From an uncultured Bacteroidota bacterium (lineage in GTDB: Bacteria > Bacteroidota > Bacteroidia > Chitinophagales > Saprospiraceae), in NCBI GenBank assembly GCA_937952445.1, contig CALGAA010000344.1, forward strand, positions 1 through 12,932: a DNA stretch of 12,932 nucleotides. The letters run 5' to 3'. The translations under genes and the position numbers were made by a program. Below, in pieces: positions 1-7,146 of the stretch. A model generated the notes under the pieces. It made no database searches. It saw nothing but the letters and a program-made list of their open reading frames with translations, and was not told the origin of the DNA. Numbering within the stretch: the first letter of the stretch is position 1; every line of letters starts with the position of its first letter.

Positions 1-32
1 GACTGGAGTTCAGACGTGTGCTCTTCCGATCT
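1..32. other. Illumina TruSeq read-2 adapter remnant (artefact)
   Basis: The first 32 bases (GACTGGAGTTCAGACG... ending GCTCTTCCGATCT) match the well-known Illumina TruSeq/multiplexing read-2 adapter, lacking only its first two bases (GT). Genomic sequence starts at base 33. This is library sequence left at the contig end, so any protein start drawn in here, such as the in-frame GTG at 16, is chimeric. The match is by recall of the adapter sequence, and its length makes chance implausible. Confidence 0.97.
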
Positions 33-756
33 ATATGCAACGATCGACCACGTCGATGGTTATTTGGAAGGTTTGGTTCCAAAACCGGCTGATGTATCTC
101 CGGATGAAAATGGATTTTTTGGTTATAATTTCACCGATCTGGCGGACCGCTCTATGATTCCGGAGCTGGTGGCCATGACGAAAGAGCACGGGGTTTGGGT
201 CGTACCCACGCAGGCTCTTTTTGAACGGTGGTTTTCGGATATACCCGCGGACCAACTCGCTGATGAATCCGAAATGAAATACATGCCAGCCTCCACCATT
301 CAAAGTTGGGTAGAACGGAAAAATCAAATGACCAGCAACCCGGGATTTGACTCTGATACCTGGAACACCTTCAATGATATCCGCAGAGATATGATTCATC
401 AGTTGCAACACAACGGCCAGGGATTGCTCCTGGGATCGGACGCTCCTCAGGTATTCAATGTACCCGGTTTTTCCATCCATCATGAAATGCAATATATGCT
501 CGAGGCCGGGTTGACCCCGTTGGAAGTACTTCAAACCGGAACGATCAATACGGCTGTCTTTTTCGAGCAGGAAGGGGAATTTGGGGAAATCATCGAAGAT
601 GCCAGCGCAGATTTTATTCTTTCAAATGGGAATCCGCTTGAAGATCTGGGTCATTTAAAGGATCCTGAGGGTGTAATGGTCAGGGGCAGGTGGTTGAGCA
701 AGGAGGAAATCGATGAAAAGTTATCAGATCTGGCTTCGCGAAATGAAAATCGGTAG
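33..756 (+). CDS. Metal-dependent amidohydrolase, C-terminal part (5' truncated)
   Basis: C-terminal part, about 240 residues, of an amidohydrolase-superfamily hydrolase of the imidazolonepropionase/prolidase-like type. These are TIM-barrel enzymes that use one or two metals to hydrolyse amide or cyclic amide bonds. Visible family marks, in order, are a His in TIDHVDGY (codon 49-51), a candidate metal-ligand His of the barrel; the GSDAP motif, whose Asp (codon 439-441) is the conserved catalytic/metal Asp; the helix HHEMQYMLEAGLTPLEVLQT, in which the usual 'G(M/L)TP.E.L...T.N.A' pattern is clear; and the closing ADFILSNGNPLEDL strand of the small beta domain. The N-terminal HxH metal motif and any signal peptide are missing because the contig ends here. 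The open frame runs into adapter DNA, so the apparent GTG start at 16 is false. Substrate cannot be told. The family call is secure; peptidase versus other amidohydrolase is open. Confidence 0.85.
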
Positions 757-1038
757 TGAATTTTGATTTTGAGATCCACATCTTCACCTGATTAACCGGA
801 TAAAGAGATTAAATACTGTCTAACCGGCCTGGTACAGCTAGTTTTGTTTGCTATCTTAAGAGATTCGGATAAAATTGGAATTCAGGGTAAGCCGGGTATA
901 ACCTATGCTACATAAGACTTTAGATGATGAAGATATGGCGAAAAAAAATCCGTCAGAATGGGGCACGAATTAAGGACTGGAGTACGGGGATAATTCCAAT
1001 TATTTGAACATTATTTTACCAACTATATTGGTGGCACC
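757..1038. other. Intergenic region, no clear signal
   Basis: The 282 bases between the amidohydrolase and the decarboxylase hold no supportable gene. An exact TAnnTTTG string (TAGTTTTG, 839-846) resembles the Bacteroidota -7 element. It has no TTG at the usual -33 distance and would give a leader of about 185 nt, so it is not called as a promoter. A 22-codon ORF at 905-973 is too short to support. Confidence 0.5.
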
Positions 1039-2502
1039 ATGGATAAATTAGAACAGATCATCGAACAGATCCGGAAAATAGAACCCTTGAGTCGGCAGTT
1101 GGAAATCGAACAAGGCGAGAGAAAAAAATTACTGGATCAAACGAACGATTACACGGAAGACTTTTTGGAAAGCTTGCCGGCAGGACCGGCGTATTTGGAA
1201 GAAGGCTACGAACGATCCCCCCGCGATCAATTTTTTGAGGTCGGAGAGGACCCGAGCACGATGGAACACATCATCCCCTTTCTTCAGACCCGTGTCAACA
1301 GGGCTGGATTTAATAGTGCATCGGGAGGATACCTCGGATATATCCCCGGGGGTGGGATTTATGAGGCAGCCCTGGGCGATTTTGCCGCTGCAGTTACCAA
1401 TGTGTACGCGGGGATTTTTCATGCGTCGCCTGGTGCCGTACGGATGGAGAATGCATTGATTCGATGGGCCGGCAAATTGGTGGGCTATGAGTCAAATTTC
1501 GGTGGCAACCTCACATCCGGGGGGAGCCTGGCCAACCTGATCGCTATTTCGGCCGCACGGACGACCAAGGAAATCAAAGGGAAAGATCTTCACAAATCGG
1601 TGATCTATACGACACGGCACACCCATCATTCCAACCAGAAAGCCATTAAAATCTGTGGTATGGAAGAATGCCCTATTCATTACATCGAACTGGACGAAAA
1701 TTACAGGCTTGATGCCAGGCATTTCGAGGAACAAGTCAAAAATGACCTTCAACAAGGTCTTCGACCTTTTCTTGTGGTTGGGAATGCTGGGTCAACAAAT
1801 CAGGGTGCGGTGGATCCGCTCCACGAGATTAGCCGAATAGCTAAAGAAAATGATATATGGTTCCATGTTGACGGCGCATATGGCGGATTCTTCTTGATTA
1901 CCGACTATGGAAAACGGAAATTGCGGGGGATCGAAAAAGCTGATTCGGTTATCCTGGATCCACACAAAGGGTTATTTCTTCCATACGGCACTGGCATGGT
2001 TCTGGTCAGGGATGTACGTCATTTGTTAGCTGCGAATAGTTTTGAAGCGCATTATATGCAAGACGCTGAGGAGCATCAGGAAGAATATTCTCCGGCTGAA
2101 TTGTCTCCCGAGCTCAGCCGACACTTCAGAGGCTTACGGATGTGGCTTCCTTTAAAATTGCACGGGCTTCAACCTTTTCGCACCAATCTCGAGGAGAAGA
2201 TCTTATTAGCCCGGTATTTTTATTATAAAATCCGGGAATTAGGCTATGACACAGGCCCCTTTCCGGACTTATCCATCGTCGGATTCCGATATATACCCCA
2301 AGGGGCCAACCTGGAGGAGGCCAATGAGTGGAATGCCCGACTGGTTCGACATATTCATCATGATGGCCGCGTATTTGTTTCGAGCACATTTATTCGGAAT
2401 ATTTACGTCATCAGATGTGCTATCCTATCCTTTCGCACCCATCGGGAACACGTTGATAAATTGCTCGATGTCATCAATGAATATACCCAAAAGCACGGAT
2501 GA
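1039..2502 (+). CDS. PLP-dependent group II amino-acid decarboxylase
   Basis: 487-residue pyridoxal-phosphate enzyme of the group II decarboxylase family (aromatic-amino-acid, glutamate, 2,4-diaminobutyrate decarboxylase relatives). It is expected to be cytosolic and to convert an amino acid to the amine plus CO2. Motifs in order: GYIPGGGIYEAALGDF (about 101-116); TSGGSLANLIAIS (159-171), the PLP-phosphate loop; H196 in HHSNQKA, the His that stacks on the PLP ring; GNAGSTNQGAVDP (248-260); WFHVDGAYGGFF (274-285), with D278 binding the pyridine nitrogen; and DPHKGLFLPYG (307-317), with K310 as the Schiff-base lysine. The residue after that Lys is Gly, whereas classical AADC-type enzymes have Trp, so this belongs to a subfamily whose substrate I cannot name. 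Length is typical for the family. The ATG at 1039 lies in GGCACCATGG without a strong Shine-Dalgarno site, as is common in Bacteroidota. It stands alone, with no transporter or partner enzyme beside it. Confidence 0.9.
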   Translation: MDKLEQIIEQIRKIEPLSRQLEIEQGERKKLLDQTNDYTEDFLESLPAGPAYLEEGYERSPRDQFFEVGEDPSTMEHIIPFLQTRVNRAGFNSASGGYLGYIPGGGIYEAALGDFAAAVTNVYAGIFHASPGAVRMENALIRWAGKLVGYESNFGGNLTSGGSLANLIAISAARTTKEIKGKDLHKSVIYTTRHTHHSNQKAIKICGMEECPIHYIELDENYRLDARHFEEQVKNDLQQGLRPFLVVGNAGSTNQGAVDPLHEISRIAKENDIWFHVDGAYGGFFLITDYGKRKLRGIEKADSVILDPHKGLFLPYGTGMVLVRDVRHLLAANSFEAHYMQDAEEHQEEYSPAELSPELSRHFRGLRMWLPLKLHGLQPFRTNLEEKILLARYFYYKIRELGYDTGPFPDLSIVGFRYIPQGANLEEANEWNARLVRHIHHDGRVFVSSTFIRNIYVIRCAILSFRTHREHVDKLLDVINEYTQKHG

Positions 2503-2512
2503 TCAGGACAAC

Positions 2513-2541
2513 AAAAAAAATGGGCAGTGTTGACTGCCCAT
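2513..2541 (-). terminator. Intrinsic terminator for the CAP-protein gene (minus strand)
   Basis: A perfect 9-bp stem (ATGGGCAGT at 2520-2528 pairing with ACTGCCCAT at 2533-2541) closes a GTTG loop. On the minus strand the stem is followed at once by eight Ts (the A run at 2513-2520 on the plus strand). There is no T run on the plus-strand side, so the terminator works for transcripts coming leftward from the gene that stops at 2633, about 90 nt away. It does not serve the decarboxylase, whose stop is only 10-20 nt to the left. Confidence 0.88.
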
Positions 2542-2547
2542 GGTTGA

Positions 2548-2582
2548 TAGATTAGCTAAACCTTAGTTGTTGAACTAATCTA
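2548..2582. repeat. Inverted repeat with alternative pairings in the convergent 3' region
   Basis: TAGATTAG (2548-2555) and CTAATCTA (2575-2582) form a perfect 8-bp inverted repeat. The 19-nt interval contains competing pairings: CTAA with TTAG, and TTAGTT with AACTAA. A further imperfect palindrome, GAGGGGCTTAAGCACCTC, lies at 2601-2618. All fall in the 3' UTR of the minus-strand CAP gene. They may stabilise that RNA or act on plus-strand read-through; no function is shown by sequence alone. Confidence 0.5.
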
Positions 2583-2632
2583 ATCCTTGCGCCATCATCC
2601 GAGGGGCTTAAGCACCTCAGGAGATGCTTATT

Positions 2633-4051
2633 TTATAATTTGACAAACTGGCCGGTTTTGTCTCCCACCCGGATCACATAGGTCCCGGCCTTGAGTCTGG
2701 AGACCTGAATTATGCCCCCCCGATAAACTCCCAAAAGGGCAATTCTTCCATCCATGTTGTATATCCAGTAAATGGATCCCACAGGTGCCCCGTTCAGCCG
2801 GATATAGGTGTTCGCCGGATTGGGCGAAATACCGATTTGGTCAGGATCCGGTTCAGGCTCAGGTTGGGGCTGCGGCTGTGGCTGCGGATCTGGTACATCG
2901 TCGGTCACATCCACGATGGTTTCATCATCCTCTTCCGGTGCCTCATTGGTATTTTCAGCACAGTCATCAAGATCGAAACCAACAAGACGGGAACTAAAAA
3001 AGCTTCCGGATTTGGTCAGAGCTTTTACAAATATCCTGGCTTCCTTTCCCTCCGAACTAAAATCTGCAGATTTTGCACTTGCCGGGAGGTTCGCTACCCT
3101 GGTGAATGCTTTGTTATCTATGCTTTGATATACCTCAAAACTACTTACCTGTGCCGTATTGGTCGAGGTCCAAGTGACGGATAAAGCATTGCAACCGTTC
3201 TGGCCCTGAACCTTTACGTTTTGGATGGAAACCACTGATGGAGCCGGACAGGCCTTAGCACCACTATCTTTATCCCAGGAACAGTTTGATCCACTGCCCT
3301 TTTTCGCAAAATCCCAGGTCATAAACCAGGCGTCATATGATCGGTTGGAACCAAAACTGTATTTCCCTTTTTGGAATCCAAATCCCATCCGCCAGGAATT
3401 ATCATAGGTACATTTCAGGAAATTTTCCCGGTGCCCGTTCCGGCAGCAGGCCAAATCATCATACATCATACCAAAAATAGCCCATTCGATCGCAGCTTCG
3501 ACAGTCGAAGAGGTATTGATCGCGATGTTTTCGGAATATCCCATCAAACAACTTCCCCAATCCCCCACCTGGTCGGATAATCGGGATTTTGGAGAACCTG
3601 TACAAGATGATTGGTGGGTAAACTGGTTGCATGAAATCATTTTACAACTGTGGTTCTGCGCTGCATTGGTCACGCTGATATCGAGCGGAACATCAACCAC
3701 TTTAATGTCATAAGCGGCAGCGTATGCTTTTCGCAGGGCGACGATGATTTTGTGCGCATAGTCGACCGGGTCGGTATAATATTGGGGATGAACGTAATCA
3801 CCGATTTTGGAATTTTTGAATGCCGTTCGTTCTCTTTTGATGGCTTCGTTCACATTCGTTTCAAACGACTTTTGAAAGTTGTACTCATAATCTTTGGTCG
3901 GATTGGGTACACAAATGCTTCTCGTGCTGATGAGATGATCCAGATCCTGGTGCACGCCGGGACCAAACAACTGGAGTTCCTGCCCGTTCGATTTTTGGGT
4001 AAAAAATCCTATCATGAAAAGACACAACAGAATCGTGTTTAGTTTCTTCAT
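2633..4051 (-). CDS. Secreted CAP (SCP/PR-1) domain protein with T9SS sorting domain
   Basis: 472-residue exported protein. Domains in order: signal peptide (1 to about 23, MKKLNTILLCLFMIGFF core); a CAP domain (about 95-250) with the family's usual His/Glu/His set visible as H134 (QNHSCKM), E174 (YSENIA) and H207 (NGHREN); an FN3-like beta domain (about 270-360); an acidic linker and a (P-Q/E/D) dipeptide run at 387-404 (DNA 2840-2893); and a Por/T9SS type-A C-terminal domain (about 405-472: SPNPANTYIRL ... LKAGTYVIRVG). Twelve cysteines after the signal peptide suggest disulfides. It should cross the inner membrane by Sec and the outer membrane by T9SS, ending cell-surface bound or released. 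CAP proteins are often lytic, lipid-binding or peptidase-like, and the ligand here is unknown. I chose the ATG at 4051 rather than the upstream in-frame ATG at 4117 because it puts the signal peptide at the N-terminus. The gene lies downstream of the SUI1 gene with a 135-bp gap. Confidence 0.9.
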   Translation of the reverse strand: MKKLNTILLCLFMIGFFTQKSNGQELQLFGPGVHQDLDHLISTRSICVPNPTKDYEYNFQKSFETNVNEAIKRERTAFKNSKIGDYVHPQYYTDPVDYAHKIIVALRKAYAAAYDIKVVDVPLDISVTNAAQNHSCKMISCNQFTHQSSCTGSPKSRLSDQVGDWGSCLMGYSENIAINTSSTVEAAIEWAIFGMMYDDLACCRNGHRENFLKCTYDNSWRMGFGFQKGKYSFGSNRSYDAWFMTWDFAKKGSGSNCSWDKDSGAKACPAPSVVSIQNVKVQGQNGCNALSVTWTSTNTAQVSSFEVYQSIDNKAFTRVANLPASAKSADFSSEGKEARIFVKALTKSGSFFSSRLVGFDLDDCAENTNEAPEEDDETIVDVTDDVPDPQPQPQPQPEPEPDPDQIGISPNPANTYIRLNGAPVGSIYWIYNMDGRIALLGVYRGGIIQVSRLKAGTYVIRVGDKTGQFVKL

Positions 4052-4089
4052 ATAATGCTTTTGTTTTCTTAATAACTTGTTAATTGAAA

Positions 4090-4159
4090 TCCTAAAAATA
4101 GGAACAGTAGAATTCATAATTTATTGAGAACAATAGTGTTAAACTCAATTTTTTAACAC
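4090..4159. repeat. Cluster of small inverted repeats upstream of the CAP gene
   Basis: In the AT-rich gap between the SUI1 gene and the CAP gene there are three perfect dyads: TCCTA-AAAA-TAGGA (4090-4103), TATTG-AGAA-CAATA (4122-4135) and GTGTTAAA-8 nt-TTTAACAC (4136-4159). The last, read on the minus strand, could fold just after the SUI1 stop but has no strong T run after it. They could be a weak terminator followed by operator sites of a CAP-gene promoter. This is inference only. Confidence 0.4.
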
Positions 4160-4186
4160 ATGTAAAATATTTGCGTATGTTAAAAT

Positions 4187-4528
4187 TTATCCTCCGGCTT
4201 TCTTGACATTTACGAAACCAGCCGATTTCAGCATGTCCAAAACAAGATCCCGGTGGTCTCCCTGGATCAGAATTTCCCCATTCTTCACCGAACCTCCCGA
4301 ACCACATTTTTTCTTCAACTTTTTGGCAAGATCCTCCAGATCAGATTTCGCTCCTTCAAATCCCTGAATCCGGGTCACTTCTTTGTTTCCCTTCAATCGA
4401 TCCAACCAAATCCTCAACCGTTGATCTTCGGGAGGGAGCGTTTCAGGACTTTCGCTCTCATCCTCCAAAAATCGCTTAACGAATTCCGGATCGGTGGAAT
4501 AAACCGTTCTTTTCTTCTTTTTGGACAT
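4187..4528 (-). CDS. yciH: SUI1/eIF1-family translation factor (YciH-like)
   Basis: 113-residue cytosolic protein with a C-terminal SUI1 domain (about 50-110). The pattern VTRIQGFEG (51-59), then LAKKLKKKCGSGGSVK (67-82), GEILIQGDHRD (84-94) and a final helix-strand is the bacterial YciH/eIF1 signature. The basic, flexible N-terminus (MSKKKKR) and acidic linker are usual for the family. eIF1-type proteins bind the small ribosomal subunit and monitor start-codon selection; in E. coli YciH is described as an inhibitor of translation initiation under stress. The family call is firm, but the role in this organism is by analogy. The start at 4528 is the only good ATG. The gene reads leftward toward the CAP gene, and no shared function is apparent. 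Confidence 0.9.
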   Translation of the reverse strand: MSKKKKRTVYSTDPEFVKRFLEDESESPETLPPEDQRLRIWLDRLKGNKEVTRIQGFEGAKSDLEDLAKKLKKKCGSGGSVKNGEILIQGDHRDLVLDMLKSAGFVNVKKAGG

Positions 4529-4735
4529 GATGCCAATTGATGTGAATAGATGTCAAGGAGTTACAAGCTCATGCTGCGAATCCTAAATTACCTGAAAAAT
4601 TGCCGGATTCATTTTCTCCGTATAATTTCACTTACTTAGTCAGCGGCACACTTGCGCTCCATGTAATAATTTCTAAATATTTTTCAGGGCCACTTTTTTT
4701 GCCCTTATATCGTCAAGCCTCAATAGGAACCAAAG

Positions 4736-5032
4736 TTATGACCGCACTTCCTTCATCGAGCTGACAATCCCAACAAAGTCGGGTGAATCATCGGCATACG
4801 ATTTCAAAAATTGATGCACGAAACCGTGAACAGACGTTTCAAATCACGTTCAAGTGATCAGGTCATATTCCCACCTCCAAACGTCTCGTTGTAACGATCG
4901 TCCGCTAACCTCTAATCCTCGATTGAAAGTATTTACCGATGTAACCAATCCACAATGCTCACTAATCTCCAAAACCACGGAAGGATGGCAACTCAATTGG
5001 GCTTTTACAATAATAATTCTGCCGTAAAGAAA
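4736..5032 (-). pseudogene. Possible decayed regulator gene (HTH-like remnant)
   Basis: Reading leftward, a 60-codon open stretch (5032-4853, stop at 4850-4852) contains GLEVSGRSLQRDVWRWE (start of that segment at 4918). This resembles the 'xxVSxRTLQRDLxxLE' recognition-helix region of HTH_11/DeoR/WYL-type regulators. It has no good ATG. A second frame then gives ERDLKRLFTVS, and a third stretch (4843-4739, stop TAA 4736-4738) gives 35 codons including FLKSYADDSPDFVGIVSS. Together they could be one frameshifted, start-less gene remnant. Open stretches this long also arise by chance in this much sequence, so the call is weak. Confidence 0.22.
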
Positions 5033-5214
5033 TTAATTTGTGAGGAATACACCAAATAATGACCTGTAATTTATTCCCCAAAATAAAAAAAATATAAATG
5101 TGCACAGACAAATAGGAATGAGAAAAAGCGTGGCTTTTCGTGCCTACCCATGTCATCACATTAAAATATTTTTATATACATACAAAGTATGATCAGTTTT
5201 AGAATGAAAATTGA

Positions 5215-5222
5215 TAAATTTG
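5215..5222 (+). promoter_or_regulatory. Candidate Bacteroidota -7 element for the ctlX gene
   Basis: TAAATTTG fits the Bacteroidota -7 consensus TAnnTTTG exactly. It would start transcription near 5229-5232, giving a very short leader before the GTG at 5245. No clear TTG -33 element is present at the usual distance. A dyad CATAC-AAA-GTATG (5179-5191) sits near where the -33 region would be and could be an operator. Confidence 0.4.
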
Positions 5223-5244
5223 ACACAGATCTATTTATGGAATT

Positions 5245-6156
5245 GTGATCGCAGACAAGATATTCATGCTTCGTCCGGCGCATTTTGGTTTCAACCCGGA
5301 AACTGCGCAAAACAATGTTTTCCAGCAGCGTTTACCAGAAGATCCCAGGCACCTCCAATCGAAGGTTCTTCAGGAGTTTGATCAGTTTGTAAAGACGCTG
5401 GAAAATGCGGGCATTTACATCGACATCCTGGAAGATGATCCCGATGATCAACGCCTTGATGCTATTTATCCAAACAACTGGTTCAGCACCCATCCCAACA
5501 ATACGTTGGTCACATATCCGATGTTTTCACCGATTAGAAGAAAGGAAAGAGACCCGCGGCACATCAACTATATCCTGAAAAAATACGAGGTACACAGCCA
5601 TATCGCCCTGGAACATTTCGAATCCACAGATCTGTATCTTGAGGGAACCGGGAGTTTGATCATTGATCACGAGTATGGTGTGGTATACGGGAACAGAAGC
5701 CCCCGTACCCATGATATTCCCTTTCATCGATTTTGTCAATTGATGGGATATACCCCGGTATTGTTTGACGCTTTTGATCAAAACAACATCCCCGTGTATC
5801 ACACCAATGTGGTGATGGGCATAGGTGATGGATATATCATGATCAACCGGGCAGCGATCCCACCTGAGGACTGGGTCAGATTAAATTATTATTTCCACTA
5901 CACGAATAAAACTGTCATCGAAATCGATCACCGGCAAATGGCTCAGTTTCTGGGAAACGTGGCCTTTCTGCACAATTCGAAAGGGGAGCCTTTTATCGCC
6001 ATGTCCGATACTGCATACAAGGCGCTAACTCAGGAGCAGAAAGTAAAACTTTCTACCTTTGGAACAATTTTGCACAGCGATTTATCCACGATCGAAAAAG
6101 TTGGCGGGGGAAGTGCTAAATGCATGATCGCTGAAAATTATCTGAAATTTCCTTAA
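5245..6156 (+). CDS. ctlX: Citrulline/arginine-deiminase-related hydrolase (CtlX-like)
   Basis: 303-residue cytosolic enzyme of the amidinotransferase/guanidine-modifying superfamily (five-bladed beta-propeller). Motifs: FMLRPAHFGFNPETAQNN (7-24), the N-terminal signature of the CtlX group; YPNNWFSTHPNN (75-86); YLEGTGSLI (131-139) with acid E133; YHTNVVMGIGDGY (185-197) with catalytic H186; and GGGSAKCMIAEN (287-298) with nucleophile C293. All catalytic positions are present. Family members hydrolyse the ureido/guanidino group of citrulline or arginine-like substrates; CtlX is named for citrulline use. The GTG at 5245 is the first possible start after an in-frame TGA at 5221-5223. The ATG at 5266 would begin inside the conserved N-terminal motif, so GTG is preferred. 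A patatin gene follows 108 bp downstream on the same strand. Confidence 0.85.
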   Translation: MIADKIFMLRPAHFGFNPETAQNNVFQQRLPEDPRHLQSKVLQEFDQFVKTLENAGIYIDILEDDPDDQRLDAIYPNNWFSTHPNNTLVTYPMFSPIRRKERDPRHINYILKKYEVHSHIALEHFESTDLYLEGTGSLIIDHEYGVVYGNRSPRTHDIPFHRFCQLMGYTPVLFDAFDQNNIPVYHTNVVMGIGDGYIMINRAAIPPEDWVRLNYYFHYTNKTVIEIDHRQMAQFLGNVAFLHNSKGEPFIAMSDTAYKALTQEQKVKLSTFGTILHSDLSTIEKVGGGSAKCMIAENYLKFP

Positions 6157-6264
6157 AGTCCAATGGATTATTGAGCTCAGATCAATCCAAAATACGGGTT
6201 GACATTCCGGGAGAGAAGATATGGGAAAGAATGAGACAAAAGGAAATCAATAAAAAGCATAAAC

Positions 6265-7083
6265 ATGATTCACATACCTGACGATTTTAAAATGGGAATA
6301 ACGCTTTCCGGAGGGGCTGCCTATGGTAGTGCCCATGTCGGAATTATTAAAGCCCTACGGGAATATGGACTCGAATTTGATTATTTATATGGAACCAGTG
6401 CCGGTGCTATTGCAGCGACACTATACGCTTCAGGTGCCAGCATCCGGGACATGCGTGAGTTTTTGCATGGCATCAATTTGATTAATTTGCGCAGCCTGCG
6501 ATTGTCCACGGTGGGTTTTATGCCTTTAACTTTTCTGGAAAAACGACTTTCCGAATTTGTGGGATATGAAAATCTGGAAGACCTGCCGCTCAAAGTTATG
6601 ATTGGTGCCACCAACCTCGAAACCGGAAGTCATGAGACGCTGAAAACGGGCCCCATTACCACAGCAGTATCTGCTTCGTGTTCGGTTCCGGTGATATTTA
6701 CACCGACCGAACACAATGGAAATTTATACGTGGACGGTGGCGTGTCCAACAATATGCCGGCGGCACCCCTTAAATCCACCTGTGATTTTATTATCGGCAG
6801 TGATGTAGTGGAAGCGACCACCCTGGACCGAAAACATTTCAATGGATTTCGAAAAATCCTGGAACGTACCCTGACCATTTCGCTGACCAACCGAACTACA
6901 TTCAACTATCCGGATTGTGATTTTGTAATCCACACCCCCGGGCTGTACAAATACGGAAAATTTGACCTGAAACGCGCCGATGAAATCATCGAATTTGGAT
7001 ATCAACAGACGCTTCTGGACCTACCACAGATTTTGGACGCATTGCATTTGAAAATGAAACAGAAGCTCGAAGCTGGCACATAA
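6265..7083 (+). CDS. Patatin-like phospholipase family protein
   Basis: 272-residue serine acyl hydrolase with a patatin fold. The oxyanion-hole loop LSGGAAYGSAHVG (14-26), the nucleophile elbow GTSAG (43-47, Ser45) and the catalytic Asp in DGGVSNN (157-163, Asp157) are all present, so the Ser-Asp dyad is intact. There is no signal peptide or membrane helix, which suggests a cytosolic or peripherally membrane-bound enzyme acting on lipid acyl esters. The size is that of the small bacterial RssA/YchK-type patatins rather than the large outer-membrane ones. The ATG at 6265 is chosen because it leaves the usual 10-15 residues before the first beta strand; an internal ATG at 6292 is possible. It lies 108 bp after the ctlX-like gene and may be co-transcribed with it. 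Substrate unknown. Confidence 0.9.
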   Translation: MIHIPDDFKMGITLSGGAAYGSAHVGIIKALREYGLEFDYLYGTSAGAIAATLYASGASIRDMREFLHGINLINLRSLRLSTVGFMPLTFLEKRLSEFVGYENLEDLPLKVMIGATNLETGSHETLKTGPITTAVSASCSVPVIFTPTEHNGNLYVDGGVSNNMPAAPLKSTCDFIIGSDVVEATTLDRKHFNGFRKILERTLTISLTNRTTFNYPDCDFVIHTPGLYKYGKFDLKRADEIIEFGYQQTLLDLPQILDALHLKMKQKLEAGT

Positions 7084-7146
7084 TCCTGAGGTTAAAAATT
7101 ATATTCTGCGTTCTCAAAATGTTACCTCTTTTTATATAAGAAAAAC

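Larger units (their letters stand above)
4529..5244. other. Long intergenic region with no intact gene
   Basis: These 716 bases separate two divergent genes. They contain a hairpin AGGGC-10 nt-GCCCT (4686-4705) and a small hairpin AAAAGC-GTG-GCTTTT (5124-5138). On the minus strand there are three short open stretches in different frames (see 4736-5032) that look partly coding-like. A 65-codon minus ORF at 4962-5159 has a composition typical of translated AT-rich non-coding DNA and overlaps those stretches, so it is not called. No tRNA, riboswitch or mobile-element end was recognised. Confidence 0.6.

Noticed and set aside
31..534. 167-codon minus-strand ORF opposite the amidohydrolase
   Set aside because: Antisense shadow; begins in adapter DNA and has no motif, while the plus frame has clear amidohydrolase signatures.
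905..973. 22-codon ORF before the decarboxylase
   Set aside because: Too short to separate from chance; no ribosome binding site or known leader-peptide feature.
1004..1031. TTG (1004-1006) and TATATTGG (1024-1031) as a -33/-7 promoter of the decarboxylase
   Set aside because: The -7 match is imperfect and transcription would start almost at the ATG.
2840..2893. GC-rich near-hexamer repeat as a mobile or regulatory repeat
   Set aside because: It simply encodes the Pro-Gln/Glu/Asp linker of the CAP protein on the minus strand.
4962..5159. 65-codon minus-strand ORF in the long intergenic region
   Set aside because: Composition (many Ile, Tyr, Phe, His, Ser) is that of translated AT-rich non-coding DNA; no motif or start signal.
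7088..7133. GAGGT ... ACCTC followed by TTTTT after the patatin gene, as an intrinsic terminator
   Set aside because: Only a 5-bp stem with a 31-nt loop; too weak to call, though the T run is suggestive.
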